The notes beneath the pieces were generated by a model. That model had not been told where the DNA came from. It searched no databases and saw only the letters and a list, made by a program, of their open reading frames with translations. Source: Halovibrio salipaludis (GTDB lineage Bacteria > Pseudomonadota > Gammaproteobacteria > Pseudomonadales > Oleiphilaceae). Taken from it: a DNA stretch of 64,000 nt. Shown here piece by piece: positions 42,806 through 52,404 of this stretch (positions are counted from its first letter, which is position 1; each line of letters starts with the position of its first letter). The translations under genes were made by a program, and so were the position numbers. The DNA lies in the NCBI RefSeq assembly GCF_002286965.1, contig NZ_NSKD01000003.1, positions 372,001 to 436,000 of the forward strand, given 5' to 3'.

Positions 42806-43390
42806 GTGGCCGACGCGATCCGAAGCTTTCTTGCCGTGCCAGTGGGGCAATCCGTGGCGGAACCCCTGATGGCCACGGTCAATGCCTCAACCCACGCCCT
42901 GCCGCCACTGCGGGTTACCCCATGGGCGAACCTGCATCTCACACTGGTGTTTCTCGGCGCCGTCCCGCAGCGGGTACTGGATGATCAGGTCATACCCCGG
43001 GTGGGTGAGCTGCTGGCCGACGCCCGCCCGGGCCGGATCCACTTCCGTCAGGTGGCGGGATTCCCCGACCCCGGCAGACCCCGACACCTGGTACTGGAAG
43101 GCTACGCCTCCCCGACCATCGAGACGCTCCAGCGCACGCTCAGGGAGGGACTGGCCGGCATACTCGACCATGCCCCGCAGGAACAGCAGTGGCGGCCACA
43201 CATCACGGTCGCCCATTTCCGGGACCGCAGGCCGCGCGCCATAACAGCCACTCCCTGGCAGGCGGAACTACCGGTCGCCGAGGTCTGTCTCTACGAAAGC
43301 GAACCGGGCCTGCATGGCCCGGTTTACAGGGTGCGGGAACGCTGGCCACTGGCCCAGGAACCGGACGAGGCCGGCGCAACAGCCCCCTAG
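42806..43390 (+). CDS. thpR: RNA 2',3'-cyclic phosphodiesterase (LigT/ThpR)
   Basis: 194 residues. A 2H-family enzyme: the two catalytic HxTx motifs are HLTL (after TPWAN) and HITV (after QQWRP). The N-terminal IRSFLAVPV is typical of ThpR. The GTG at 42806 sits 6-7 nt after AGAGGAGGAT, a strong ribosome site, so it is preferred over a TTG 9 codons upstream. It ends 4 nt inside the end of the convergent yqcC. Possible -10 TATAGT at 42759-42764. Confidence 0.92.
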   Translation: MADAIRSFLAVPVGQSVAEPLMATVNASTHALPPLRVTPWANLHLTLVFLGAVPQRVLDDQVIPRVGELLADARPGRIHFRQVAGFPDPGRPRHLVLEGYASPTIETLQRTLREGLAGILDHAPQEQQWRPHITVAHFRDRRPRAITATPWQAELPVAEVCLYESEPGLHGPVYRVRERWPLAQEPDEAGATAP

Positions 43391-43728
43391 CGCGCCGCCG
43401 TCACCAGCTCATCCAGCCGCCGGAGCGCCTCGATCAGCAGGCTGCCATCCTGTTCCAGGTTCCGGAAATATTCCTCGGCCATGGGGGCCACATCACACCA
43501 GGGCGGCATGGCTTCGCCGCCTTCCAGCATGCCCTCCAGCTTGGGCAGGAACACGAACTGGACCCACTCAGGGAAGGTCATGGTATCCACGCAGAAAGGC
43601 TGCACACTGGCAAAGGCCTCGGGCGACGGAGCGGTACTGCTGCGCAGTGCCAGCTCCGACAGTGCCTCCTCCACACGTTTCATGCTGCCAGGCAGCGCCT
43701 GACGCGCGTGTTCCCGATCCATTGCCAT
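43387..43728 (-). CDS. yqcC: YqcC family protein (DUF446)
   Basis: 113 residues of mostly helical sequence. The string FCVDTMTFPEWVQFVFLPKLEGM is the mark of the YqcC family (Pfam PF04287), small proteins often next to truC in enterics; the function is not known. GAGG precedes the ATG. It follows the ParA gene by 5 nt and is probably co-transcribed with it. Confidence 0.88.
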   Translation of the reverse strand: MAMDREHARQALPGSMKRVEEALSELALRSSTAPSPEAFASVQPFCVDTMTFPEWVQFVFLPKLEGMLEGGEAMPPWCDVAPMAEEYFRNLEQDGSLLIEALRRLDELVTAAR

Positions 43729-43733
43729 GCGCC

Positions 43734-44531
43734 TCAGGCTCCCAGCGGTTCCACGTCCACGGTCTCACCATTGAGCAGACCGTAGAGATCCTGGAAACGC
43801 ATCGTCAGGTTGTGCTTCGGCGCCATGTGGATGAGGGGCCGGCCCACCTGGTGGGACTCCTTCATCTTCACCGAGGACGGCAGCCGCACCGGCAGCACCG
43901 GCAGCCCCTCGTCCGTCAGCTCCTGGACAAGCCGGCGCGGCAGGCTGGCCTGACTCTGGAACTGGTTGGCAATGATGCCCTCAATCATCAGGTCGGGGTT
44001 GTGGTCCTCCTGCAGCTCCTGGATCTCGCCCATGATGCTGTACAGCGCCTGGCGGGAGAAATCATCGCAGTCAAAGGGAATCAGGCAGCGCTGTGCCGCG
44101 ATCAGTGCCGACCGGGTGTAGAAGTTCAGCGCCGGTGCCGTATCGATGTAGATGGCATCATAGAGATCGCTCAGGCGGCTGAGGTGATCACGCAGCTTGT
44201 AGATCTTGTGCTTGGCCTCCAGCTTGCGCTCAAGGTAGTCCAGCTCGGGGCTCGAGGGCAGCACATGCAGGTTGGAGAACGCCGAGGCATGCACGAATTC
44301 CTCGGGGCGGCGGCTGGAGATGCGGAAGGCGATGGACTGCTCGAGCAGGTCGGCCACCGTGTCCTTCAGCTCTTCCGCGGGCCTGCCAAGCAGATACTGG
44401 GTTGAATTCCCCTGTGGATCCAGATCGACCACCAGTGTCCGCACACCACGGCTGGCGCTGATGGCCGCCAGATTGCTGACGATACTGGATTTCCCCACAC
44501 CGCCCTTCTGATTGAAAACAACCCGGCGCAT
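43734..44531 (-). CDS. ParA family ATPase (orphan)
   Basis: 265 residues. A deviant Walker A, NQKGGVGKSS (residues 7-16), and the following VVDLDPQGNSTQYLLG identify a ParA/MinD-type ATPase. VLPSSPELDYLERKL and YIDTAPALNFYTRSALIAAQ are the further core motifs. No ParB or parS-like gene is next to it. Orphan ParA proteins of this size position chemotaxis arrays or other complexes, but the partner here cannot be named. It lies 54 nt after hda and 5 nt before yqcC. Confidence 0.9.
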   Translation of the reverse strand: MRRVVFNQKGGVGKSSIVSNLAAISASRGVRTLVVDLDPQGNSTQYLLGRPAEELKDTVADLLEQSIAFRISSRRPEEFVHASAFSNLHVLPSSPELDYLERKLEAKHKIYKLRDHLSRLSDLYDAIYIDTAPALNFYTRSALIAAQRCLIPFDCDDFSRQALYSIMGEIQELQEDHNPDLMIEGIIANQFQSQASLPRRLVQELTDEGLPVLPVRLPSSVKMKESHQVGRPLIHMAPKHNLTMRFQDLYGLLNGETVDVEPLGA

Positions 44532-44585
44532 GGCTTTCCCCCTGTGTTTTTGCTGTTATCGATGGAATCCCTGTAGATCCGGAGT

Positions 44586-45287
44586 CTACCAGCCCAGCAC
44601 CTGCCTGACGAAGGGTACCGTCAGCCGCCGCTGCTGTTGCAGCGAGGCCTCATCGAGACGGTCCAGAAGCCCCAGGAGCTGGCCCGGATCCCGGGGAGCA
44701 CGGCGCAGGATGTAACGGGTCACTTCCTCCGGCATGGCAAGCCCCCGGTTTTCCGCCCGCGCCCTGAGCATGGCCGCACGCTGATCATCGTCCGGGAGGG
44801 CCAGCTGCCAGACAGGCAGGGCCCTGAGGCGTGATGCCAGATCCGGCAGGGCCCAGTCCAGCGCCGCTGGTGGCTGTCGGCTCGCGATCAGAAGGCGTCC
44901 GCCGGCATCCTGGACACGGTTGAACAGGTGCAGCAACGCCTCCTGCCAGGCGGGATCCGCGGGCAATCCTTCCAGATCATCCAGACAGACGGGATCGAAA
45001 CCCTCAAACCCCTGAAGCGCCTCCGGCGCCAGTGCCGCTGCCTCGCGCAGACTGAGCGACACCGGCTGGAGGCCGGTCGACTCCGCGGCCAGGCAGACGG
45101 CATTGAGAAGATGGCTCTTGCCTGCGCCGGCATCACCACAGAGCACCAGGGAACCGGCGTCCGCCGATGCCGGCCAGGCCTGAAGCCGCTCGACCACGGC
45201 CCCGTTGGATCCGGCATGGAAGTTGTCAAATCCGGCTTCGTCCCGCAGCCGGATCCGCAGGGGAAACTGGGAAGGTGTCTGTGTCAT
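44586..45287 (-). CDS. hda: DnaA regulatory inactivator Hda
   Basis: 233 residues of AAA+ type. With the DNA-loaded sliding clamp it triggers ATP hydrolysis by DnaA after initiation. Walker A GDAGAGKS is at 51-58, Walker B VCLDDLEGL follows, and the arginine-finger and sensor region contains LPDLASRLRAL. The N-terminus QFPLRIRLRD is where the clamp-binding motif sits (QFPL). It starts 9 nt after the DUF2066 gene; this pairing is common in gammaproteobacteria. Confidence 0.94.
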   Translation of the reverse strand: MTQTPSQFPLRIRLRDEAGFDNFHAGSNGAVVERLQAWPASADAGSLVLCGDAGAGKSHLLNAVCLAAESTGLQPVSLSLREAAALAPEALQGFEGFDPVCLDDLEGLPADPAWQEALLHLFNRVQDAGGRLLIASRQPPAALDWALPDLASRLRALPVWQLALPDDDQRAAMLRARAENRGLAMPEEVTRYILRRAPRDPGQLLGLLDRLDEASLQQQRRLTVPFVRQVLGW

Positions 45288-45296
45288 GGCCCCATT

Positions 45297-46589
45297 CTAC
45301 TGCAGCGTGGCACCGCTTCCTCCGGCATCCTCCGCGGAATCCAGGGGCACAATCTCCTGCACCTCACCTCGGCCAGGCAGCATGCTGCTGCCCCGCTCAC
45401 CGTCCCAGCGGTAGTAGAGCCTCAGCGTGTCATCCTCCGGATCGGCCGGAATCGCACCGTCCGGCGGCCCACCCGCCAGCATCAGCCGCTCATCCAGCCC
45501 GATGTAATCATGCAGCACGCTCAGATCGCCGTTGAAGGCCAGGTCCAGGGTCAGGTGATCCTGCTGCACCGTCTTCACCTGTACCGACCGGATCGGCTCC
45601 AGCCCGGCCAGGGCGCGTCGCACACCAGCATAGGACGCCAGCGTCTCCACACCGGTCACTTTCATAAGGGCGGAACGCAGATCCCCGCCCCTGGGTGGCG
45701 CCACGGCATAACGCTCGGCCAGCCGGTCAGCCCAGGCATCCACCAGCTGCTGCACCACCATGCGCCGCTCATTCTCCCGGACGACGCCATCCGCAACCCG
45801 CTCATCCCCTCGCCACAACTGCCAGCGCGCCCGCCAGCCACCACCGGCCCGATTGACCCTGACCGTCGCCATGAGGTCATGGGGATAGCGTCGGGAGGCC
45901 TGTTTTATGGGCCTGTCAAACAGTCCCCAGATCTCGGACAGACTGACTTCCGCGCGATCCCGCTCATCATGGAAAGGCAATGCCAGCGGCAGGCCGCGGC
46001 GCTGGGACTCCGCCCAGAGTGGCTCCTTCCAGGGGCCCCGCTCCGCTGCAATGGCCTCCCTGTCCAGAGGCTGCATGGGTTCTTCCAGGAAGGGGGGCAG
46101 GGTGTTCTCCCGGTGGATCAGCTCACGATCACCACGATCATCCACCGCGAACCAGACCAGAACCCGGGGGCGGTTGGCTCCCCACACCGCCACACCCCGT
46201 TCAGCCAGCATCTGACCGACCGCCGGCGCACTCAGGGTGGCATGCAGCTCAAGCTCTCCCTCATTGCGCCGGTAGCTGAAAGCATCAATGAAGCGGGCGG
46301 CATCGCCGTCCAGGGTGCGCTCGGTGGCACTGTCCTCCTCGGCAGCCGGCACCAGCTCCCGCACCTCGGCGGGATCACCGGTGAGACGCAGCAGCACCTG
46401 GCGCAGCGCTTCCCGGAAAGCCTCATCCCGCGCCCCGGCCCCGGTGTCCTCGACCGGCACCACCGCCTGGTACAGACGGTCCACGACCACTGCCTGAGCA
46501 GGGCCGGTCAGCATCAACAGCAACAGAAGACCGCCTGCCAGCAGCCCTGCCCGGAACCGATCAATGCGCTGTGCCACCCGAACTCCCAT
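45297..46589 (-). CDS. DUF2066 domain protein, exported or membrane-anchored
   Basis: 430 residues. An N-terminal hydrophobic segment (about 14-33, LLAGGLLLLLMLTGPAQA) is a probable signal peptide. The DUF2066 core is seen in VVDRLYQAVVPVEDTG, RDEAFREALRQVLLRLTGD and later SLSEIWGLFD. The function is unknown. It is widely found next to hda or purM. The start at 46589 leaves 129 nt to the divergent purM start; a longer open frame on this strand across purM is not coding. Confidence 0.85.
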   Translation of the reverse strand: MGVRVAQRIDRFRAGLLAGGLLLLLMLTGPAQAVVVDRLYQAVVPVEDTGAGARDEAFREALRQVLLRLTGDPAEVRELVPAAEEDSATERTLDGDAARFIDAFSYRRNEGELELHATLSAPAVGQMLAERGVAVWGANRPRVLVWFAVDDRGDRELIHRENTLPPFLEEPMQPLDREAIAAERGPWKEPLWAESQRRGLPLALPFHDERDRAEVSLSEIWGLFDRPIKQASRRYPHDLMATVRVNRAGGGWRARWQLWRGDERVADGVVRENERRMVVQQLVDAWADRLAERYAVAPPRGGDLRSALMKVTGVETLASYAGVRRALAGLEPIRSVQVKTVQQDHLTLDLAFNGDLSVLHDYIGLDERLMLAGGPPDGAIPADPEDDTLRLYYRWDGERGSSMLPGRGEVQEIVPLDSAEDAGGSGATLQ

Positions 46590-46659
46590 TGTCCACTGTC
46601 TCGCCCTCAAAGGTCGGCTCAGGATACAACAACCACCCCGACCACGACACCCACGGCAT

Positions 46660-46688
46660 TTGGCCGGGGATGACCACGGTGCTAGAAT
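46660..46688 (+). promoter_or_regulatory. purM promoter
   Basis: TTGGCC (46660-46665), 17-nt spacer, TAGAAT (46683-46688). The expected start near 46695 gives a leader of about 24 nt containing GAGGAA 8 nt before the ATG. Confidence 0.65.
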
Positions 46689-46718
46689 CCGCGCAATGCC
46701 CGTTTCGAGGAACGCCCC

Positions 46719-47774
46719 ATGAGCGACACCAACCAGGGAATGACCTACCGCGACGCCGGAGTCGACATTGATGCCGGCAGTGAACTGGTCGACCGCATCG
46801 GCGAGAGCGTTGCACGCACCCAGCGACCGGAGGTTCTGGGTGGCCTGGGCGGTTTCGGAGGGGCCTTCGCGGTTCCCGAGGGTTATAAGGAACCCGTTCT
46901 GATCTCCGGGACCGACGGGGTCGGTACCAAGCTGCGCCTGGCCATGGACACGGAGCGCCACGACCGCATCGGCATCGACCTGGTGGCCATGTGCGTCAAT
47001 GACATTATCGTCACCGGCGCCGAACCTTTGTTCTTCCTCGACTACTACGCCACCGGCAAGCTCAACAATGACATCGCCGCCGATGTCATCAAGGGCATTG
47101 CAACCGGCTGCGAGAATGCCGGCTGCTCGCTGGTTGGCGGCGAGACCGCGGAAATGCCCGGCATGTATCAGGGCAACGACTACGACCTTGCCGGCTTCTG
47201 CGTGGGGATTGTGGAGCGCAAGCGCCTGATCGACGGCAGCCGCGTGGAAGCCGGTAACGCCCTGATCGGCCTCGGTTCCTCCGGCCCCCACTCCAACGGC
47301 TACTCCCTGATCCGCCGCATCCTGGAGCACACCGGCGCGGACCTGAAGCAGTCCGTGGGCACGGAGACCCTGGGCGAAGCCCTGATGGCCCCCACCCGCA
47401 TCTATGTGAAGCCGCTTCTGGAGATACTGCACCAGTTCGACGTCCGGGCCATGGCCCATATCACCGGTGGCGGACTCACGGAAAACGTGCCGCGTGTTCT
47501 GCCCGAGGGAACGGAAGCGGTCATCGATACCCACAGCTGGCAATGGCCGGACGTCTTCCAGTGGCTCCAGCGCGCCGGCAACGTGGCCACCGACGAGATG
47601 TTCCGTACCTTCAACTGCGGCATCGGCATGGTGGTCTGCATTCCGGAGACCGAGCGTGACCAGGTTCTGGAAACCCTCAATGACGCGGGCGAGGATGCCT
47701 GGCTCCTGGGCTATATCCAGGAATCCGATGACCCTGCTGGTGTCCGCTTCGTCCCCGACAACGACGAACGCTGA
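46719..47774 (+). CDS. purM: Phosphoribosylformylglycinamidine cyclo-ligase
   Basis: 351 residues. It closes the imidazole ring to give AIR in purine synthesis. [20 protein letters not shown] opens the protein. [34 protein letters not shown] and [15 protein letters not shown] are the ATP- and substrate-binding signatures. The C-terminal half includes [17 protein letters not shown]. It overlaps purN by 3 nt. Confidence 0.98.
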   Translation: MSDTNQGMTYRDAGVDIDAGSELVDRIGESVARTQRPEVLGGLGGFGGAFAVPEGYKEPVLISGTDGVGTKLRLAMDTERHDRIGIDLVAMCVNDIIVTGAEPLFFLDYYATGKLNNDIAADVIKGIATGCENAGCSLVGGETAEMPGMYQGNDYDLAGFCVGIVERKRLIDGSRVEAGNALIGLGSSGPHSNGYSLIRRILEHTGADLKQSVGTETLGEALMAPTRIYVKPLLEILHQFDVRAMAHITGGGLTENVPRVLPEGTEAVIDTHSWQWPDVFQWLQRAGNVATDEMFRTFNCGIGMVVCIPETERDQVLETLNDAGEDAWLLGYIQESDDPAGVRFVPDNDER

Positions 47775-48433
47775 TGCCGAACGCCCTGCCGCGTATCGTT
47801 GTCCTCATTTCCGGCGGCGGAACCAACCTTCAGGCACTGATTGATGCCGAGGCCGCCGGTACACTGGAGGGCACCATTGCCGGTGTCATCAGTAACCGCA
47901 CTGGCGTAAAAGGCCTGGATCGGGCTGAAAGCGCCGGCATTCCCGCTCAGGTGATTCCGCACCGCGACCATGACAGCCGGGAATCCTTTGACCAGGCCCT
48001 GATGGCCGCCATTGATGGGTTCAGGCCGGATCTGGTGGTCCTGGCCGGCTTCATGCGCATTCTTACGGACGCTTTCGTACAGCACTACCAGGGGCGGCTG
48101 CTCAACATCCATCCCTCGCTGCTGCCGGCCTGGCCCGGCCTGCACACCCATCGCAAGGTGCTGGAGGCCGGGGAAACGGAGCACGGCGCCACCGTGCATT
48201 TCGTCACGGAGGAGCTGGACGGTGGCCCGCGCATCATCCAGGGACGGGTCCGGGTGCATCCTGACGATGACGAGGACAGCCTGGCAGGCCGCGTGGGCGT
48301 GCAGGAGCGCCGGATCTACCCCGAGGCCGTGCGCTGGTTCTGCCAGGGGCGGCTGCGCCTGGTGCAGGGTCGGGCGCAGCTCGACGGCACGCCCCTGGAC
48401 GAACCGGTGGATATTGACTCCCAAAACGCTTGA
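47774..48433 (+). CDS. purN: Phosphoribosylglycinamide formyltransferase
   Basis: 219 residues. The folate-dependent enzyme that formylates GAR. IVVLISGGGTNLQALID is the phosphate-binding start. LVVLAGFMRILT and the catalytic region LLNIHPSLLPAWPGLHTH (Asn, His) with a later D in the DDDEDSLAGRV segment are present. The ATG overlaps the purM stop (CTGATG), so translation is coupled. Confidence 0.97.
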   Translation: MPNALPRIVVLISGGGTNLQALIDAEAAGTLEGTIAGVISNRTGVKGLDRAESAGIPAQVIPHRDHDSRESFDQALMAAIDGFRPDLVVLAGFMRILTDAFVQHYQGRLLNIHPSLLPAWPGLHTHRKVLEAGETEHGATVHFVTEELDGGPRIIQGRVRVHPDDDEDSLAGRVGVQERRIYPEAVRWFCQGRLRLVQGRAQLDGTPLDEPVDIDSQNA

Positions 48434-48489
48434 GCCGGTAAAAGGGTTCTCATAGGGTAGAAGCAAACCATCCAACAGGGGATGCTGAC

Positions 48490-49224
48490 ATGGACCCGAT
48501 CCGACGCCTGTTCCTCACAGTCGCTGCCGCCGCTGTGCTGCCTTCCACCGCTTTCGCACAGGACGTGGGCCTCTACCCCATGACCACCACCTATGGCGCG
48601 GAGCTTGAACGCGGCATCACCATCAGCGGGGAAGCCACCCGCTCACTGGAACCCACGGACACCGGCCGCTGGGTCTACCGCTTTGACGTGGACTCCTTCG
48701 TGGCGGATATCCGCGAATCCAGCCGGTTCCGTTTCGAGGACCAGACCGTGATCTCGGAGCGGTACCGCTACAGCCTGGAAGGCTTCTTCCTGTCGAACCG
48801 CTACAGGAAACTCGATTTCGACTGGAATGAGAACGTCATTGTGGACCGGGAAAACAACCGCCGCACGGACATGAGCGACCACCCGGGTGTCCAGGACCAG
48901 CTCGGTGCCCAGCTCCAGCTCTGGGTGGACCTGCGCGCCGGCAGGGAGACCATGGAATATGTGATCCCGGACGAGGGCGACTTCAAGGATTACCAGTTCG
49001 AAGTGCTGCGTGAGGAAACCCTGGATACCCGCGAGTTCGGCAAGGTCGAAACCGTGGTCGTGAAACGGGTGCGGGACGAGGACTCACCCCGCACCACCCT
49101 GATGTGGTTCGCCCCGGAATGGGATCACCTGCTGGTGCGGCTCGAGCAGACCAACGAGGATGGGGAGGATTTCGAGATCTATCTCAAGCGCGCCACCCTG
49201 GACGGCGAGCGTATTCAGCCCTGA
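48490..49224 (+). CDS. DUF3108 family exported protein
   Basis: 244 residues. A signal peptide (LFLTVAAAAVLPSTAFAQ, cleaved about residue 24) sends it to the periplasm. The mature part is beta-rich with YRYSLEGFFLSNRYRKLDFDWN and VIPDEGDFKDYQFEVL, as in DUF3108 proteins that often follow purN. The function is unknown; a lipid- or envelope-binding barrel is a guess from its fold class. GGGGAT precedes the ATG. It overlaps the end of the convergent avtA by 10 nt. Confidence 0.85.
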   Translation: MDPIRRLFLTVAAAAVLPSTAFAQDVGLYPMTTTYGAELERGITISGEATRSLEPTDTGRWVYRFDVDSFVADIRESSRFRFEDQTVISERYRYSLEGFFLSNRYRKLDFDWNENVIVDRENNRRTDMSDHPGVQDQLGAQLQLWVDLRAGRETMEYVIPDEGDFKDYQFEVLREETLDTREFGKVETVVVKRVRDEDSPRTTLMWFAPEWDHLLVRLEQTNEDGEDFEIYLKRATLDGERIQP

Positions 49225-50477
49225 GCCCAGGCCCGCTTGACTTCCTCGGCAATGGCCTGGAGACCGCGGGCCACATCCGCCTCATCCTGGGAATAGGTTA
49301 CCCGGAGGCATTCATGCCGGTGGCGCCAGTCCTCGTCCGGCAGTCCCGGGAAGAAGTAGTGCCCTGATACCACCAGAACGCCCCTGGCCTTGAGCCGCCT
49401 GTAGAGTTCCAGACTGCTGATGGGCAGATCCGGGAACCAGAGCCACAGGAACATGGCGCCCTCCGGCTTGTGGACCCGCCAGGGGCACTCATCACCCATG
49501 GCCTCCCGGAAGGCCGTTACGGCGCTCTCCATCTTGCGCCTGTAAACCGGCCGTACCAGATCCCGGCTCATGCTGATGATCTCGCCACTGCGCACCAGCG
49601 GCTCCGCCAGCATGGCGCCGAAGCTGCCGGTAGCCAGGTTCATGATGGCGTTAACGCCGGACAGGGCCCGGATCACCGGCTTGTCCGCGATCACGATACC
49701 GGTACGCGCCGCCGGAATACCGAGTTTGGAAAGGCTCAGGCAGAGAATGTGCTGGGGGGTCCAGCGCGGGGACGCCTCGGTGTACATCAGGTCCGGGAAG
49801 GGCGTGCCGTAGGCGCCGTCCACGATCAGCGGAATATCATGCTCACGCGCCAGTTCCTCGAGTCCCAGCATCTCGCCGTCTGTAAGCACATTACCCGTCG
49901 GGTTGGTCGGCCGTGAAACACAGATGGCGGCGGTGTCTTCCGTGATCTCGAGCTGCGAGAAATCCACCCGGTACTTGAACTGGTTGTCCCCCAGCTCCTC
50001 GATTTCAGGGCGCACCGCGCGGAACAGGCCCGGCGTCAGCCCGGCATCGCCATAGCCGATATACTCGGGCGCCAGCGGCAGGAGGATGTGCTTGTGGCTG
50101 CCGTCCGGATGCTCACCGGCCAGCATGTTGAACAGCATGAAGAACGCGGACTGGCTGCCATTGGTCAGCCCCACGTTCTCCGTGGTCAGCCCCCAGTCGT
50201 ATTCCTGGTTGAGCAGTTCAACCAGGCTGGCAATGAACTTCTTCTCGCCCTGGGGTGGGTCGTAAACGCCCGTCAGGCGCCGGAACTGCTCCGGGTCGTC
50301 CACCAGCTCCTTCATGATCGCCTGCAGCCGGTCCGTCACCTCCGGAAGATGGCCGGGGTTGCCCCCGCCCATCATGACCACGTCGCCACCGGAGGCCATG
50401 GCCTCGCCCAGATCGTCCATCAGCGAATTGATGCCGGCGTCCTCGCCCAGCTTCTGACCGAAGGATGAGAGTTTCAT
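49215..50477 (-). CDS. avtA: Valine-pyruvate aminotransferase
   Basis: 420 residues. A class I/II PLP aminotransferase; AvtA makes alanine and 2-ketoisovalerate from valine and pyruvate. MKLSSFGQKLGEDAGINSLMDDLGEAM is the AvtA-type N-terminus. GGGNPGHLP, SRPTNPTGNVLTD and the PLP-lysine segment CLSLSKLGIPAARTGI are present. The length fits the family. It is followed by 12 nt and preceded by the DUF416 gene on the same strand. Confidence 0.93.
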   Translation of the reverse strand: MKLSSFGQKLGEDAGINSLMDDLGEAMASGGDVVMMGGGNPGHLPEVTDRLQAIMKELVDDPEQFRRLTGVYDPPQGEKKFIASLVELLNQEYDWGLTTENVGLTNGSQSAFFMLFNMLAGEHPDGSHKHILLPLAPEYIGYGDAGLTPGLFRAVRPEIEELGDNQFKYRVDFSQLEITEDTAAICVSRPTNPTGNVLTDGEMLGLEELAREHDIPLIVDGAYGTPFPDLMYTEASPRWTPQHILCLSLSKLGIPAARTGIVIADKPVIRALSGVNAIMNLATGSFGAMLAEPLVRSGEIISMSRDLVRPVYRRKMESAVTAFREAMGDECPWRVHKPEGAMFLWLWFPDLPISSLELYRRLKARGVLVVSGHYFFPGLPDEDWRHRHECLRVTYSQDEADVARGLQAIAEEVKRAWAQG

Positions 50478-50489
50478 GCAGGCTCCCGT

Positions 50490-51113
50490 TCAGGATTGGT
50501 TCGCGTTCGTCCAGCGCTCCGGGACTTCCAGGCCCAGGCTGCTGACACCGTCGTTGTGCGCCATCCCGTGCAATTCATTCAGGGTGTCGCCATCCGGTGC
50601 CGGGGCACGACGCAGCGTCTCGGCCAGGGTCTTCTGGAACGATTTCTCCGCTTTCACCAGTTCATGCCCGTCAAACAGCTTCACCAGCGCGTCATCCTCC
50701 AGCCCCTCGCCCTCGGTGACCTCGATGAAGGTGGTCACCGTCTCAAGGGCGCGGGCCGCAGCGTCAAAGGCGCGCTTCTTCTCCGGGTTCACATGGCACA
50801 GGAAGGCCTGCTCCAGCAGGTGCCAGGCATCCATGGCCGGCGCCACACCATAGAAATCATACTCGGCGGGGTCCGGGTACACGTCTTCCAGGCGGGTGAG
50901 CTGCTTCAGGGGGTCCACGTCATGGTCCTTGATGGCCAGCATCCGCCACCCCCAGTCCAAGGCATCCCGGAAGCGGTCACCCCACTCGGGTTCGGTGATC
51001 TCGGCAAAGAGCGCGTAGTTGGGGAAGGCCCTTTCAGCCAGCGCCAGTATGAAAGCGTACTGGCGCCAGCCGGTCAGGCGGTTCATTTCCCGCTGCCACT
51101 GCTTCGAGTTCAT
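50490..51113 (-). CDS. DUF416 (YjaG) family protein
   Basis: 207 residues, soluble and helical. WRQYAFILALAERAFPNYALF and LDWGWRMLAIKD are typical of YjaG (Pfam PF04222). The function is not known. It lies 16 nt after dcd and 12 nt before avtA, so it probably belongs to the same transcript. Confidence 0.85.
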   Translation of the reverse strand: MNSKQWQREMNRLTGWRQYAFILALAERAFPNYALFAEITEPEWGDRFRDALDWGWRMLAIKDHDVDPLKQLTRLEDVYPDPAEYDFYGVAPAMDAWHLLEQAFLCHVNPEKKRAFDAAARALETVTTFIEVTEGEGLEDDALVKLFDGHELVKAEKSFQKTLAETLRRAPAPDGDTLNELHGMAHNDGVSSLGLEVPERWTNANQS

Positions 51114-51129
51114 GGGCCGCTCCCGGCGT

Positions 51130-51699
51130 TCAGGTCTTGGGCAGGGTCACGCCACGCTGGCCCATGTACTTGCCCTTACGGTCCGCATAGCTGGTCTCAC
51201 AGACCTCATCGGACTCCAGGAACAGCATCTGGGCCACCCCTTCGTTGGCATAGATGCGTGCGGGCAGGTTGGTGGTATTCGAGAACTCCAGGGTTACCTG
51301 CCCTTCCCATTCCGGCTCCAGCGGTGTGACGTTGACGATGATCCCGCAGCGGGCATAGGTGGACTTGCCCAGGCAGATGGTGAGCACGTTGCGCGGAATC
51401 CGGAAGTACTCCACGGTCTGCGCCAACGCAAAGGAATTGGGCGGGATAATGCACGATTCCCCGGAAATGTTGACGAAACTGTCCTCGTCAAAATTCTTGG
51501 GGTCCACCGTGGCCGAATGGACGTTGGTGAAGATCTTGAATTCGGAACTGCAACGCACGTCGTAGCCGTAGCTGGAGGTGCCGTAGGAGATGACCCGGCC
51601 CTTGTCCGCGGTTTCCTTGATCTGACCCGGCTCGAAGGGTTCGATCATGCTGTGTTCCTCCGCCATCCGGCGGATCCAGCGATCGGATTTGATGCTCAT
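51130..51699 (-). CDS. dcd: dCTP deaminase
   Basis: 189 residues. It deaminates dCTP to dUTP for dTTP synthesis. [22 protein letters not shown] opens the protein, [12 protein letters not shown] binds the nucleotide, and the catalytic Glu lies in [30 protein letters not shown] and the terminal [12 protein letters not shown] complete the trimer site. It follows the DUF2062 gene by 73 nt. Confidence 0.97.
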   Translation of the reverse strand: MSIKSDRWIRRMAEEHSMIEPFEPGQIKETADKGRVISYGTSSYGYDVRCSSEFKIFTNVHSATVDPKNFDEDSFVNISGESCIIPPNSFALAQTVEYFRIPRNVLTICLGKSTYARCGIIVNVTPLEPEWEGQVTLEFSNTTNLPARIYANEGVAQMLFLESDEVCETSYADRKGKYMGQRGVTLPKT

Positions 51700-51772
51700 G
51701 CTGCGTCAGCGCCCACGATTGGATGATTGGGATAGCCGGGAATCATACCGCAGCTGACGCAGGCACCGAAAG

Positions 51773-52309
51773 TCAGGGACCGGACGCAGCTCCGTTACGG
51801 CGCTGCTTGCGCAGGCGGCGACGGGCCAGAATCCACCGGGAGAGACCGTGGGTCGCCAGGTAGCCGCCCACCGCGAAAGGCACGGCAACGATCAGGCTCC
51901 CTATGATGGTGAATGTCATGGTGTCCCCTGCCTGCTCAAACATCCATGGCGGGATGAAATCCATGGACACCGGCAGCAGCACGGTCAGCAGCTCACCCAG
52001 CTCGTGGAATCCCCAGTAGAGCGGCGCCATGGTGATCGGATTGCTCAGCCAGGACACGGCAAAGGCCGCCGGGAAGTTACCGCGCAGCACCACACAGCCG
52101 ATGATCATGAACACGGTCTGGAAGCCCACCGTGGGCGTCAGCCCCACGAACAGACCGACGCTGACGCCACGGGCCGCCGCCTCAACGCCGCCTCTGAGGC
52201 ACCCGGTCACGTACAGCAGGTGCCACAGACGGGGGTGGCCCACCAGCCAGTTATGGCCGCGGCGCCGGAGGACCCGGTAACGGGCCTGGAGTGTGGGGAA
52301 TCGTTTCAT
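51773..52309 (-). CDS. DUF2062 family membrane protein
   Basis: 178 residues with two or three membrane segments (about 45-75 and 120-145). VSVGLFVGLTPTVGFQTVFMI and FAVSWLSNPITMAPLYW are the DUF2062 marks. The function is not known. AGGGGCG lies in front of the ATG at 52309, which removes a 13-residue in-frame extension. A basic C-terminal tail (ARRRLRKQRR) is cytoplasmic by the positive-inside rule. Confidence 0.87.
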   Translation of the reverse strand: MKRFPTLQARYRVLRRRGHNWLVGHPRLWHLLYVTGCLRGGVEAAARGVSVGLFVGLTPTVGFQTVFMIIGCVVLRGNFPAAFAVSWLSNPITMAPLYWGFHELGELLTVLLPVSMDFIPPWMFEQAGDTMTFTIIGSLIVAVPFAVGGYLATHGLSRWILARRRLRKQRRNGAASGP

Positions 52310-52404
52310 ACGCCCCTGGCCAATGGATGCTGGAGACTGCAAGAGCACCGTTTATAACTCAATGATTACCCTCCAGGCCATTAAGACTCGTTTACGGCCT
52401 GTAA

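Noticed and set aside
46590-47543. Minus-strand open frame across purM joined to the DUF2066 gene
   Set aside because: It lies on the opposite strand of a complete purM and has no recognisable content; the signal peptide of the DUF2066 protein starts near 46589.
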